A stretch of DNA of 64,000 nt from Theobroma cacao (GCF_000208745.1 NC_030855.1:20322966-20386965); one strand, 5' to 3'; numbered from the stretch's first letter, positions 27,456 through 41,104 are shown. Numbers and translations: made by a program. The notes: generated by a model from the sequence alone, not told the origin.

Positions 27456-30400
27456 TTAAAGCATTGAGAGGAGCTGCTCATGTTTGGTCCTGACATGGCT
27501 CCTAGTAATTTCTTTCACACTCGAACAACCAGAGAGGGCCATTGTGAGTTCAAGCTCATCCATGAGCATTTCAAGGACTTGTCTGACTCCATATTCTCCT
27601 TTCGCCGCAAGTCCATAAAGAACTGGCCTTCCAACCTACACCATACATACAGTACATACGAAGGTGTCCTATTAGAGTACATAGTAAACAAAAAAGGTCA
27701 GTACAGGAAAGATGTGAGTTCTGAGGTTCCATAATTTTAACTTTAAGGTTAATGCGACAGGGAAAAAGAGAAATGAACCCAAATTATAGCACGGAGAGTG
27801 TAAATTGTCTTTATTATTAGCTCAACCAATTGCAATCAGATGCTACCATATAACCACTGGAAAATATATAAGTGAATGAAACATCGAATTTCTTTCGTAA
27901 CTGAAAGTAGATGGGGCCGTTTAAGAGCTTACTAGGACAGCTTGTGCACCAAGGGCCACTGCCTTGAAAATATCTGTTCCTCGCCGCACTCCTCCATCGA
28001 GGAAAACAGGAACTTTTCCTCCAACAGCGTGAACTACCTGTGACCTCATTGTGCACAAAAATGAACAGAATGGGAAATTTTCCTTGCTAACTAACATGTT
28101 GGAGCAAAGTAGCATGCTCAAATAAGAAAGCAAAAGCTGCAAGTCAGAAAGATTCTTATGCAGGAATGCATCAATACCTAGTACACATGTTTCAGATTTC
28201 TCCTCACTAAGAAATTTCAATAATCTCTCTTATGCTTGAACAAGTCAACGTGGCTTTCTCTGGGGGGTTAAAAACGTAAAACTGATGATCTATATGCTTA
28301 ACTAAATTAGCACATATAAAATTCTATGGCTGAAACTGTGTCAACAACAACGAAAATATGTGAAGGAAAGCACCTCTTCCAGAACAGAAATAGTGGCAGG
28401 AGAATAATCTAGCTGACGGGCTCCATGATTGGAGACAATAATCCCAGCAACACCTACTTCCAGAGCCTTTATTGCTGTGAATACGAGTATCAATATTGAA
28501 CAAGCTACATGCTAATAGCAGACAAAGACAAAAGAAAGTATGCTGGCACCAATATGTAAAGCCAAGAACAAGATGAAAAACTAAATAGAATAAAAAATAC
28601 CCTGTTTTCTAAAAGTTACAAACGATGCATCTATTTAACTCCATGAGTTTGGAGAATGTAAGAAAACAGAAAATGAATTGCTGAAGGGCCTATAAATTGC
28701 TGAGTAAGTGTCTTTTTGACAAAAGCTAAAATTAAGGCAACATTGACCGAAACCAATATTCAAACTTTTGTTGTGAAAGCCTTGCAGTTCTAACGGTGGA
28801 GATGATCCTCCTTGTAGTCTATCCTGTATAAATAAAGAAATAAAGAGATGAAAATATTATCAGGTGGTGACTCAGCCTTACCATCTTCATGAGTGAGTAC
28901 TCCTTTGATCAGAATTGGCAAGTTTGTAATAGATTTCAACCATCGGATGTCCTGCAGAGATAATAATGTACTAGTCAAACCAATAATTCTACCTTCATGG
29001 CTCTTATACTCACCCCAGTCTTCTCCACCAACACTAATATTAAGAGTAAACAAACTGTCCATTTACATACCTGAGACCCTTTATACAAAGTATTTAAACA
29101 AACAAGTAAAAGTTTGGAACGTGGGGTGGCTGAAAAATTGTGGTCCTGAGAACCGTAGAAAAAGTCACTTTTTTAAGCAAACCTCAGCTTAAACTGAATA
29201 CTGAATCTGTTTGGTACTGCAATTTTGGTCCAAACAAACAGTTTTGCAATCTAACCACATTGTCAAACTAAGCTTGAGAGTGGAACTTCTTTAATAGATT
29301 TTATAGAAATATATCAGGAGATAACTTGGATTATTTACTTATTTTTACCTCCCAACAGAAAGAAGGATCAAGAGTCCCTCTGGCCAGAGCTTCTAAACCT
29401 GAACCACCATCCTGCAAAATTTATTTCAAGTTATATATTTGTCATCAACAAAAACATCAAACAGGCTTAATAGATGCACTCCATACCCTTCATTTTACAT
29501 TAATTTTTTCAATTATCCAAAAAAAACAGGGATATTTCATATGCCATAACACTCCATCAGAGTATAGATTTGACATTTTATTTGGGAAAAATAAGGCAGA
29601 AAAAAGAAAAAAGCGAAAGCAAATATAAGATTCAGTACTTTGAACCCCCTCTCCAAGCAACAGTGTTAAAATGAAATGGAATGTAAATAGTGATTTATCA
29701 TGTAAGAGACAGGCTTATGTATTTTGTAATCAATATAGCTCATTCTTCACCTTTTTATGCTCTGCAGTCTGGACATAAAAGATATATAGTGCGTTTAAAG
29801 CAATAGTTTTAGCTTAAAAACCGGATGCCTACACCTCCCCACCCCCTCCCCCAGGAAAAAAAGGCAGCCTTGCATATTCCAAAGCAGAATTCAGCTTAGG
29901 TACAATGATTCTCTGCATAGTTTTGTCAATAGTAATGACTAAATGAAATGCATAAAGCATAGCTTTTTGTGTACAACGTGAGTCAGAAATAACAATTCTT
30001 ATCATGGTAAAACCAGAGTTCGTCTCAGTTATATAAAGCTGATTAATCTAAACAGTCAAAGCAACTGAATGTTTAGTTCATGAGCATTGGATGGGGACTA
30101 TTCTACTCACAGAAACAGATTTAGTTGATAATAGACCCTCCAGGTTCTTCGGCTGAGGCACAACGAGTCTGCAGAGGTTTGTCAAAAGTAATCTTATACA
30201 TGAGATGCATAAGACATAAATTTTCATGTATGATGTAAAACCACAACAGTGTTCATCTCAATGATATACTGCCAACTCAATTTTTTAGTTGATAGAAACT
30301 CAATGAAAGTGAGAATGCTGATTTTTCACTTATTCTTAATGTCTGCCTCCCTTCGACCAAGTCTTGGACTATCAGCAGTTAGGACAATAGCCTTATATCC

Positions 30401-31256
30401 ATTATTTTCAGCTCTCTGCACCAGCTTAGCTGATATATCTCGTCTCTTATACACCTATTCCGAGGAAACCAAATTAGGGTTCATTTCCTATCAATGATAT
30501 TGCTCAGGACACAGAAGAAACTGCTGCTGCTGCTAAATAATGATAAAGTCTACATGGTATCGAAAGGGTTCAGGTAAGGCCAACTATACATATAATTGGA
30601 AAAAGCGAACAGCATTGCAGCAGGCAGCTACTTCCTCCAATGTGCAGGTAGATGCGCTGGATAAAACCTGGAATTGCAATTAATTGTCAAGATAGGCACA
30701 ATTACTTAGGAACCCAAACACAGAAAGGAAGTTTCTTTTTGGGGAAAATAATTAAGCATGAAAAGTTCATATACATTATATTAATACCATTATTGTTTTA
30801 CAGGCAGATGCTGCTTTGGCCGTTGCAATCTCTCCTGGAATAAAAGCAGAAAGCCAGTCAATAAAAGTCTGCAATAAGTTAGAGCAGAAGACTTTGGAGA
30901 GGATTTAGACCTGCAGGGTTTGCCAGCTTATGCATCCCAGTTGGGGCAATCATAACTGGCATTGAGATATTGTAACCCAATACAGTAGTTGATAAATCAA
31001 TGCCGCTCACATCTCGAAGAATTCTAGGCAGAATACTGAGAAGTCAAATATCGTAATTAGTAAAACGATTGGAACAAGTTTGCTCTGAATCATTAACCAG
31101 TTTAACACAATACATGATTTTGCCGAACGCTTCCTCATTCTCTTTTAAGGTGTATTGGTCCTCTGCTCCTCCACTGTAGAAATCATAGTACATTTTTGGA
31201 AGCGCTCGCCTTGCTAATTCTCGGAATTCATTGACATTAACAGGTTCTGCTGCCAT
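27456..31256 (-). CDS. HAOX: Peroxisomal (S)-2-hydroxy-acid oxidase, HAOX-like copy B
   Basis: Same enzyme family and same 11-exon structure as the neighbouring copy A; every exon has the same length. Exons in coding order: 31114-31256, 30911-31035, 30788-30834, 30590-30667, 30330-30454, 30111-30168, 29349-29411, 28882-28951, 28374-28474, 27933-28037, 27456-27635; 364 aa, no frameshift or stop. Catalytic His and Arg are kept in [15 protein letters not shown], the lysine in LIKGV, and the FMN phosphate region in VGRP. The C-terminus is SML (PTS1). In spinach GOX numbering residue 24 is Phe, residue 108 is Ala and residue 161 is Leu. Asp of GVDGI in copy A is Ala here (GVAGI). An acceptor at 31261-31263 and a donor at 31595-31596 frame a 5' UTR intron. 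It resembles copy C more than copy A, both in coding sequence and in its flanks. Confidence 0.95.
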
Positions 31257-32593
31257 TTTCCTGGAAACATGGACGTCACTTATGTTTGAACTTTCTGGTA
31301 TATCTAGCTTTAACTACCACTACGGTTTCAATAATAAGCCAAACGTATAAGTTCCAGAATTAATCCTAGTAGAGTTGTGATATACAGACCTTTGTTGCTA
31401 ATTACTCTTAAAACAACTCGATTCTTGCTTACATCTCAATATCTGATTCGCAATACCGCACATGATGTCATTTTATAACAAGAATGAGAGCTATTTTAAA
31501 GTGCTTGAATGCCATGAAAACTGATGCATGGTGTTCCATCAGCATTGATCGAACCCCAAAAGGTAGTTAAAGCGAGCTGATGTTCTGAAAACATACCTAT
31601 GAGAGCAGAAAGCCTCTCCAGAATTCTTTTGTGTTTTTCTTTCTTAAGAGATCCAGAATTCTTATTCTGTGAAGGTAGAGCAGATTGTGTGCAACAATTT
31701 CTTAATTTCAAATGAACTCGGATTATTAAAATCTCTAGTGTTGTACCTTTCTAGTTCCCTTAATCATGCCTAACTATTTGCTTTGAAAACGAATCTTTAT
31801 ATTGGAAAAGCACTAACGAAGAGAATTTGGTATTAAATTGACTTCTTTAAACACCTCTCCTACCACATAAAGGGAATCTTTTTTCTGTTTCATTTTTCCT
31901 GTATTCTGATCCATCCACATCAGTCTAAGCTATGCCTGGCACTAGGCTTCCAGAGAATCTTTCGCAGTACAGTAGCCAATTCATGTCCTTTGTCTCGACA
32001 TATAATTTTAACTTCTCTCATGCATAATAGTCATAGTACTGGGCCATGGCTCTCTTGCTGGGTTCACAAGCATGAATCATGGAATTAAATTGACACGTAG
32101 ATTGAAATTGCTGCCATGATCTGATTGATACCACCCATATCAAATTGGACTGACATTTCTACAAAAGGAATACCTCATCATGAAGATATTAATTTAAAAC
32201 TCGTGTTATAAAAATTGTCAGATTCACTGATACATGTTCACTCTGATGGTAAATGGTTTAAATTCAGATAAGCCATAGACAAGCACATCCTGGATTCAAT
32301 TTATATAAAGGAACAACCTGGATTGAAACGCAGGCGGTGCAAAGAATTGGGTGGGTGTAAAGAATGTGGCAAGGATATTTTAAGCCAATGTCTATGCGCA
32401 TGGACAGAAATATTTAAAAGCGTATCCTCCACCAACTTCTCCCAAGACAATTGCATTAAAGAGGAATCGGTATACAGCATTCACCAAATAAAACGGACAA
32501 AAAGCTCAATTTCTCCATTGCACACAAGTCCATGAATTCCATGAAACCCCTCAAACTTTGGACTTGAGCTCAAACCTTCCTACATTCTAAATT
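31257..32593. other. 5' region of HAOX-B; 3' end of SAP-CCCH gene
   Basis: The part nearest copy B is its 5' UTR intron (31261-31596) and upstream exon. Similarity to the region upstream of copy C reaches about 32000. The right end should hold the 3' UTR of the SAP-CCCH gene, which points toward copy B. No further gene is seen; the open frame at 32323-32535 has no recognisable content. Confidence 0.55.
31597..31720 (-). other. Putative non-coding 5' exon of HAOX-B
   Basis: On the - strand the sequence GGCTTTCTGCTCTCATAG is followed directly by a GTATGT donor (31596-31591). The same 18 bases and donor occur at the matching place upstream of copy C (ending 47746), while the intron next to them has diverged. 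Such retention is what a spliced 5' UTR exon would show. The upstream limit is a guess. Confidence 0.55.
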
Positions 32594-35500
32594 TTAATAA
32601 TGTCCGTACCTCCAGAATCTTCTTTCCTCTGCTCCATGCAGCTCTCTCGTTTCATGCAAAAATTTGCAGTTTTCTCCATAATAGCATCGTCCTTGAGCAT
32701 GATACCGGCAGGGCTGTTGTGAAAGGAAGCCTCGTCTCTGTGGCGGAGTTTCTGGATGACAGTTGTTCATGCTTTTCAGCTGATGTCTATGATAGCTCGT
32801 CTCAAGCAACTTACTCATTCCACTTCTCCTGGACTTGTCATTGATGGAATTCTGGTATTTATTCATATGGAAGTTAGTTTTTCTGTAGTCTATGTGAAAT
32901 TTATCACCCTTTTGAAGCTGAACCTCCGGAATGCCACTGCTCTGGACCGAATAACGAGGAATTTGATTTTGATAACCTTCCCATACATGAACATTTTTAT
33001 ACTCTGATTGAAAACTTCTAGCCTTGAAATTAGGAGAAAAGCCTGACTGTTCAGGGAGTTGAATCCTTTTTTCTCTAGGAGCGACTGATAAACCTGATTG
33101 CTTAGGTTGATTTGCAAGCTGCTGAAGTACATGAACATTTTTATACTCTGATTGAAAACTTTTAGCCTTGAAATTAGGAGAAAAGCCTGACTGTTCAGGG
33201 AGTTGAATCCTTTTTTCTCTGGGAGTAACTGATAAACCTGACTGCTTAGATTGGTTTGCAAGCTGCTGAGGTTCAGCTAAGAAACCTGATTGCTGAGACA
33301 TAATTGGTGGTTTCTCTAAATCAAAGACTGATCCTGACCCATGAGTTTGACTTGTAAGTTTTTCCGCTACAACATTTAAACCTGACTGTTGATGCTGGGG
33401 TGCTACTATTCCTGAATAACTAGATGAACCTAGCTGTTGAGGTCGAATTTCTATTGTTGTTGAAGTTAACTGGGACTGAGTCTTGTTTCTCTCATCTTTT
33501 TTGAAGATTCTAAAGTCCAGACATGATAAAAGTAAGTAAGATGAGATTCCAAGCATTAGCATACTTTGAATCATTTTGGACCAAATCTGAATCGTTTGAA
33601 GTGTAATCATAACCAATTTACCTATTTGCTCTCAGCATTTCCCTCCTTTCCTTTTCCAGGATCCGCACTTCTCTATCTGACCTGGCAAGTGAACCCCTTG
33701 AGTGCTTTTCCATCAAAGCTTTTTGCCTCTCCCCTTCATCTTCCCATTTCTGATGAATAGTCAAATGGCTATTTAGCATTATATACAGCAATCATCAGAC
33801 AGCTAAAAACGAAAATAGTCTAATGGCTCAAACCTGTCTCAAGGTCTTCAGTCTGTAAAGGTTTCGACCCTTAATTAAGAGGGGATGAAGTGGAGGAAGC
33901 GGTTTCTCCCCTTTGCTCCAGAGGACTTCTATCTGATCACATGAGCCACAAACATCATGTTAACTACTACCTTATCGTTGAGGTTAAATATTGCTCCTCT
34001 TACATGGGTTATATAAAAACTGCATAGCCTCTGCATGCAGTTGTAGGATAAACATCAATTAGGCTCTTATCATTCTTTAATCTAGCCTAGCAACATGAAT
34101 GGAGGGTAATTAAGCAAATTGGTTAAGTTGACCAAAATTGTGAGAAACATAAAAAGGAATCTTGCTTCCCCACTGTCTTCTTCTATTGAACTAATGGAAA
34201 AAGCAACCAAAGAACACTAGATCTGAGTTCTGTTTTGGTGATTGCTAAGCATAACCATGAATAAGTTGAAAAACTTTTTTGCTCAATAAGTTGAAAAACT
34301 TTTACACCTAAACACAGAGTTTTGTTTTGGTGATTGCTACACATAACCACGAATAAGTTGAAAAACTTTAAACACAGGAAACTCTGTATCTAGGTTGCTC
34401 AAAGTTTCGCAAATAAAGGATCAGTTAAATAAATTGATTGATTTATTCCTTCAATGCTCTTTCTCATCCAAATTATTCCCTTAAAATCTTATTTGAGCAA
34501 TACTTGAATGTAACCTTACCAGGAAGAACAATAAACATTTTTAACATCTTATTCTCGTATTCTAATATGAACCTGTTTATTCTAATCTATATGTGGCTTT
34601 TGACTCACTGTAAATGTATGCTGCTGTTTGGCAGCACCATAGCTTTCTTTGACAATGCGGCCTGCAACAATTCTCGTACCACAGGGTGGACCACTAGCAC
34701 TTCGGGATGCTATGTTAAACCTGAAAGAATTAGAATACAGATAAGAAAGGCTAACAAAATATAAAATTTAGCAAAGCATAGTTAGCCAATGAGTTGGAAA
34801 ATAATTACTAGTCTTATAATTGTAAGTCATATGCATATTATAAAGTGCTGTCTAGATCAGAATTATATCAAGCACTACATTGCCTTTTTTGCACAAAAGA
34901 ATGATTTTAACACTTACATTTCATAAACATTCTGCTCAAACATAACGACATCACCAGTGCACGCATCACCTGCACCAGATTCCTTTGATTCTCAGAACAA
35001 ACCTATAAAGATAGTAGAAACAAATCTAGACCACCTTATGCATAAAAAAGTAAATTAAAAAAAAAAAACTCATTAGCTGGTATAATATAGAAGGTAACAA
35101 ACTGATACGGAGCGTTTTATTAATTTTGAAGGTAATTCAAAAATTCTGAATTCAGTAAAGCATGAGCTAAAATATGTACCTTTACAGTTCAATATGAAGC
35201 TGGAGAGTGGATACTTCTTCTCCCCTCCACCATTTAAAATCCTAAAATACAAAACAAAATAATTAAAAAGAAAAATTAAGCAAGTCTACAAAATCATGAT
35301 GCTACTAAAGAAAATGGAAATTACTCCAAATGCTCCTTTATGCGCTGTATGAGCATATCCTTCCTTCCACTCAATCTAAGTCCATTTTTCTTCAAATAAA
35401 CCTTACATTGATCCACTTTCAGCTTCTCTAGCTTCCCAGCTGCCAAGCATTGTAAAAGAAAAGCACATTTCAAAAATAAACAACCAGAAAACTATTTAAT

Positions 35501-36002
35501 TTCAGCGCAAAAAGAAATATGAAAAGCCTTCCTGATCATTCTTTTTTATTTCTCATTTCCTTTTAATGAGATCATAAGTACTAACCTTTTACAATCTTTT
35601 GAACATACTCATAACTTTTATCATCAACCTCTGGAAAATTCATCTCCATTTCTTCTGGATCTTTCTTAATACTCAAATCAAAATCCTTAGCAACACTGTT
35701 AAGTATAAACAAAATCCTATAAAAGTAAAAAACTTAAACACAATCCGTCAAGTTAAATTAAATATTAAAGAAACCCCATCAAGTACTATTACAGATGGGG
35801 ATATGGGGACTTACCCTGCCCTTGATTTTTTCTTGATGGAAAAGTTCTGGAGCTTGGCACGAGTCTCCTCTTCAATGCTATAACTTCGATCAGCACCCGA
35901 ATCGTAATCCGGGTCGGATCCATGATAACTACTGTAGTCTTCTTCTTCGAATCCTTCGTTGTAATCTTTAGAGCTTTCTTGGTCAGAGTCAGAGATTGCC
36001 AT
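32594..36002 (-). CDS. SAP domain and CCCH zinc-finger protein
   Basis: Predicted nucleic-acid-binding nuclear protein of 593 aa. Nine exons in coding order: 35815-36002, 35586-35695, 35325-35439, 35180-35241, 34918-34969, 34609-34720, 33834-33932, 33622-33749, 32594-33509; all GT-AG and in frame. The N-terminus (1-62) is acidic and rich in S, D and E. A SAP motif (about 103-137: LKVDQCKVYLKKNGLRLSG then KDMLIQRIKEHL) should bind DNA. Residues around 160-250 form a conserved-looking block containing ASRSASGPPCGTRIVAGRIV. A charged helix follows (REVRILEKERREMLRANR). The last exon is a Q/S-rich region with an internal 48-residue duplication. Near the C-terminus is one CCCH finger with spacing C-x7-C-x5-C-x3-H. 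It belongs with plant CCCH proteins combining SAP and a single finger; I do not assign a number or function. It sits between HAOX copies B and C. Confidence 0.9.
32986..33273 (-). repeat. 144-bp in-frame tandem duplication in SAP-CCCH exon 9
   Basis: Two adjacent copies, 32986-33129 and 33130-33273, differ at only a handful of bases. Each encodes 48 residues containing KRIQLPEQSGFSPNFKA. The length is a multiple of three, so the frame is kept. The near identity indicates a recent event. Confidence 0.93.
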
Positions 36003-36539
36003 TGATGAGCCTGGTTCTTTGTTTCGATTTTGGGGTCAAGGCCGTTATAGAAAATGAATTTGAAGTTTTGAAGTGTCATGGACGTTGGAAAGTGGTCATG
36101 TTTTAAAATAGGTGAAATTATGAATTTAAATAATCTAAAAATATTGGATTTAATTTATTTATTATAATTAATATAAATTGAGTTTACTTAAATTAGTACC
36201 TCAATTATATAAAAAAATCAATTAAGTTCATATCTTTTTGTTACATTTAATTAAATTTTTAAATTTTTTCTTTATATCAAATAAAGTTGTTTCAATAACT
36301 ATTGATTAATTTTTGTTAATCAACAGTACAATTGATACTTTTATATCATATCATCGATCACATGATAAGTTAACATATCATGTTGATGATGTTACTAGCA
36401 AGTGACAAATAACATGACATTAAATGTAACTAATTAGAAATTGTGTTTACCTTTTTACTCAGCCATATGCCTAAAAATAATCGACTTTAAGATTTAAAAA
36501 ACCGTAATTATTTTCTTCTTTAATCTAGAAGAATAAAGG
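36003..36539. other. SAP-CCCH promoter side, AT-rich
   Basis: The first bases should be the 5' UTR and promoter of the SAP-CCCH gene. From about 36110 the DNA is very AT-rich and resembles the repeat material at 39.4-40.7 kb. No gene is seen. Confidence 0.5.
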
Positions 36540-39236
36540 TGTCATGACCCAAATTCAAGGTCATGACTAGGGCACGAGCCCAACAAATAAGCCCATTAGA
36601 CCCGAGCAAGCTTCAGAACTCATATTTAAACATATCTAAGCTAAGAAATTCAATTATCAAATATTCATAATAAATTCAAATAAAATACAATATCGTGGCA
36701 TAAATTCCATACAAATAGTAATAAGGCCGTACGTTGGCTATCCAAATAGGTTCATACATATTAACTCTTAATATACAATATAACGTGGCACTCAGTGCCC
36801 ACACACATTATCTACGGCGAAAACTTCAACTGACTCAGCGGAGTGACCAAAACGGAAAACTTACCTAATGTCAAAAGTGATCTATCGTTAGACGACCTTT
36901 ATCACACAAATCTGTGGCTTATTTATCTACACATGGTATACAAATAAGTTAGTACTATAATACTCAGTTAATGGTACAGATAAACAAAATCATATATATT
37001 TATATAAAATACATATATAAAACATATGCACCTTCCGTACAATTAGATGTTCTAACAAATATCTCTAAATATAGGGCATATCATTATTCCTAAATCTCCA
37101 ATATAGGAGCATATCATCATCTTCAATAACTCCAAAAATCATCACACATATCATTAAGCGTATCCTCGAAGCCGATCAAAGTTATTTAAATCATTCTCCA
37201 CGGTACACTCTAGCTGTCGAAGTATCACATCAAAATCATATCATATTTATCTAAGCCTCTCCATGGCTATCTCACGTCATATATAAATCAAATCAATGAG
37301 TGGTCCTCCCTTGGACGTAGTCAGATCACGCTCGGTGGCCAATTGACAAAAAATCATATCACGCTCACGGAAAAGCTGCTGGTAGAGACACAGATCACAC
37401 ACATGTCGAAGCAACAAGCGGAGAACCAATCACGCATAGCGCCGAAGCAGCTGGTAGAAAACAGATCATCGATCGGAGTAATCTGCCAATGTCGGTATCA
37501 CCAGGAGTAATCTCAATGGATGACATCAAAACACTGCAGGTAAGAATCACAGGTGGAATTAGTGCCACCGTCGTTGCTTACGACCATCCCTACTGCCACA
37601 CACATAGTCAGAGGGGGACAGAAATCCATTCAACCACAAATCATATCAATGTCCAAAATTCATCCCTCAGACAGAAACACAAATTCACAAATAGGCCATC
37701 ATGCCTTTTTTTTATTCACATTTTCCTCATCAAACCTCAATCCACATTTATCGAACTTCAATCGTCTTTAAGCTCGATTAGGTTCTAAGAGCCTTTAAGT
37801 CTCCAAGGCATCATTCAATTAAATCATCTCAACATATCATTCACCTAGGGTAATCTACCCCTAGGGGTTCATCATAGCCTCTAGACATCCTAGTCTAGGT
37901 ACACACAGCATAGGCCATCCATGTGACTCACATCACAATACACAAACACCCATTCCATAGTTTGGTTATCTAGCCTAGGCACATACATCTAAGCAATTAT
38001 ATATATACATACACACATATTAATACCATGATAGCGCCTTCACAAGGCGTCATGCATCACATGCATTTTAATTCAAAACCCACTCACAGTGACAAATTGG
38101 AGGTAATCTCGGCCAAACTTTGATTTTTAGTCTCCAATCGGTGTCTAGCTTGCCAACAAGTTGATTTAACTCTGTTTCCCTCTTTGCATATGTCAAAACA
38201 TCGAAATGTTAATTAAATCCTAGCTTTCAAAATATGCCAACTTTTGCACAATTAACCAAATCTTAGTAATCTAACTACTTAAGTCAAATCTTTAATTAAT
38301 GAGCTAAACCCACACCTTAGAAGTCGGATTGTACGAATCTTAGCTCCCAAATTCTTCAATCCAAGCCAAAGGGGAAAATTACCAAATTTAGAAAAAAAAA
38401 TTAGATTTCTTAACATTTAACTGATTAAATCGAAAAATAATTGTTAAAAACGTTAAATCTTACCTCCAGAATGGTTCTCCAAGCTCCAAATAGCCTCAAA
38501 ACACTTCAAAAATCCGTTTGGGGCTTTAAGGTTTCAGGTTTCTAGAGAGAGAAAGGAAAAGAAAGAGCTGAGAGAAAGAGATAGGGCGAAATGGCCCAAA
38601 ATCCCTTTTTTTGTTTTCTTTCCTCCTTGATGTATTAATACATTTGACAATATATCGATACATTTGCTCTAATTTCGAAATGAATGTATCAATACATTTC
38701 AGGCATAATGCTCCTTGCCCAAACATGTATTGATACATGTAGGAGATATATCGATACTTTTCCCCCTAGGTGCTCTCTGCTTCAAATGTATCGATATATG
38801 TAGACAATGTATCAATACATATTCTTCTTTAACCAAATCTATCGATACATTCTCAAATATATCGGTAAAATATTCTTCCTGAAGCCTTTGTTGTTCATCT
38901 TGCCATGAATGTATCGAAATATTAGCGTATATATTGATACTTTCACCACTGTAGGCAATTCTAAGCTTCCCGAAACTTCAAAAATCCAAATTTAACATTC
39001 CAATATTATTCCCGGTTGATATTACACCTCAAATCATTCATTTAACTCAATCTCATACACATAAATTCATAAACATAACATCAAACCTTGATCAAAACTT
39101 CAAATTATGAGATTTACTACATATTTCCTCAAAATTTCGCCTAAATGTCAATATATACATTCTCAAACACTTGACGTACATAACATATTCTCAAAGTTCT
39201 CAAAATTTTACATATTCATAAATCATCGGTGTTACA
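36540..39236 (-). mobile_element. Solo LTR (about 2.7 kb), probably Ty3/Gypsy chromovirus type
   Basis: The segment starts TGTCATGACCC and ends GGTGTTACA, i.e. TG...CA ends. Read on the - strand it begins TGTAACACC and ends GGGTCATGACA, the usual ends of Tekay/Del-like Gypsy LTRs. It is flanked by AAAG on both sides (36535-36538 and 39237-39240), a probable remnant of the target duplication. Composition and codon content differ from the AT-rich surroundings and there is no gag or pol, so recombination between two LTRs most likely removed the interior. The element family is inferred from the ends only. Confidence 0.7.
38629..38940. repeat. Array of near-palindromic ATGTATCGATACAT motifs
   Basis: About ten copies of a motif close to ATGTATCGATACAT, each nearly its own reverse complement. 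They occur mostly as pairs a few bases apart, separated by spacers of tens of bases. They lie within the solo LTR. Some copies have an A-for-G change giving TATCAATACA. Confidence 0.8.
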
Positions 39237-41100
39237 AAAGATTTTAGGTTTAAACCAAAATTTACTAAATTATCTTAGAGAAATTAATACAGTCAAGTTT
39301 CTTTGGTTGACTTGATGTAAATTATGTTCATGCCATTCGGTTGACTTGGTATAAATTAAGGTAATGTCACGGAGTTGACCAATGACGTAGAATTTGTTAA
39401 GATTTTAATGGTCAATTTTAAATTTATTTCGTATATTTTATCAAAATTTTTAAATTAATCTCTTTACTATGATTCGTATAAATTAAGTTTTTATATTTTT
39501 AAAATTTTTTAATATTAATTCAATTATTAATATTATCAAGTTTTTCTTTTAAAATTTAGTTGATAATAATGTTGAACAATATTGGTATGCATTGACCAGT
39601 GATGACATGAAATTTCTAAACGTTATAAACAGTAATAGTCAAATAAAAATTCAAAAGAATTAGTAATAATTTCTAGCACTAACTTGTGTTAATTTCTTCA
39701 ATTTTTATTTTAGATTCCACTTTGTGCCAAAATCATTCAATTCCCTCTCTACGTCACACAACTTTTAGTTTTCTTCCCCTTTTTTCATATCTTTTTTTCC
39801 AAACACAATCAAAAGTTTTTTATCTTCAAATTTTCTCTCTTTTCTTTTCCCTTTCTTTTAATTCTCGTTCTCCATCATACAACTTTTCGTTCTCTCGTTT
39901 TCCTACAGCAATTAAATTATGAAAAACATTATGCAAATAATTAAATTCATATATTTAATCGAAAATGTATAAATATTTACATCTCAATGGACTATCTCTT
40001 TCTCTTTATTCATTACTCTTTAATCTCAATTAATTTAGTTAATTGCTAATTTTTTTATTTAAATATCTTTTTAAAAGAAAATTCATATTAACACTTATCA
40101 ATGTCATATCAACGCTTTTCAAAATCAGGTCAACCTCAAGTCAATAGCAGTAATGTCACTTTAACAGCTTTAACAAAAAATCCTCGATGATATTAATAAT
40201 TGAACTAATATCATCAAATTTTGAAAATATAACTACTTGATTAAATTTAACATTTTGATAGAGTGCATGAATTAAATTAAACATTTTGATAAAATATACA
40301 GACTAAATTCAACATTTTGATAAAAGTACATGGATTAAATCTAATATTTGATAAAATATAAAGACTAAATCTAATATTTTTGTATAATACAAATAATAAA
40401 TTCAAAATTAATCATTAAAATCCAAAAAATATCATGCTAGCATTGATCAAAGCATATTGATATCGGTCAATGCCACATAGATGCACTCCGATGCTAATCA
40501 ATGCCACATTATCAACTTTAATGGAAAAAGTTTGATGGTGTTATCGGTTGAATTAACATTAACAAATTTTATAGATATAAAGGTGTAATTTATGCAAATT
40601 ATAGAAGAGAAATTAAATTTAACATTTTGGTATAGTTAATAAATTAAATTTATAATTTCTCCTTTAAAATATGTTTACCATTTAAGATCATGGGGTGTTT
40701 AATGGGCTCAAAAAGTTTTATTGGGCCATGGCGTGAAACCCACTAAGCTCACCTCCCAAAAAAATAATTTAAGAAAAGAAATAAGTGAAAATAGTGAGCA
40801 CCTAATTAAAAAACAATGATTAGAACAACTCAAGCTTAGCTCAAGATTAGTAGTTGTCAAGATTATTGATGGCAAATTGTATTATCATGTTTCTATTGTA
40901 TTATGTGTAAATCTGGTATTACAAAAATCTCATTGTTATATTTGATAAATATGGTGTTAATGATATGTAATTACTATTTATAAGTTATGATAACATAATT
41001 TTGATATAATATTTGATAGTAGAAGAATTGTTTGATTAATCATAAAAAATAAATATTACTTATTAGACTTTTATTCATATTATTTATAAATAATAAATAT
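39237..41100. mobile_element. Decayed AT-rich repeats with long inverted similarity
   Basis: No gene. The left part (about 39400-39620) and the right part (about 40440-40690) look like diverged inverted copies of each other, including a shared TGCATTGACC-type block near 39590 and its reverse near 40460. Between them, 40240-40390 contains imperfect tandem units around AACATTTTGATAAAATATA. This resembles an old MITE-like family or nested copies of one. The limits are approximate. Confidence 0.4.
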
Positions 41101-41104
41101 TTAT

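Noticed and set aside
27456..31256. HAOX-B as a pseudogene
   Set aside because: All eleven exons join in frame to 364 residues with canonical splice sites and the catalytic residues.
32323..32535. 70-codon open frame downstream of the SAP-CCCH gene
   Set aside because: It has several cysteines but no zinc-finger spacing, and no splice or homology support.
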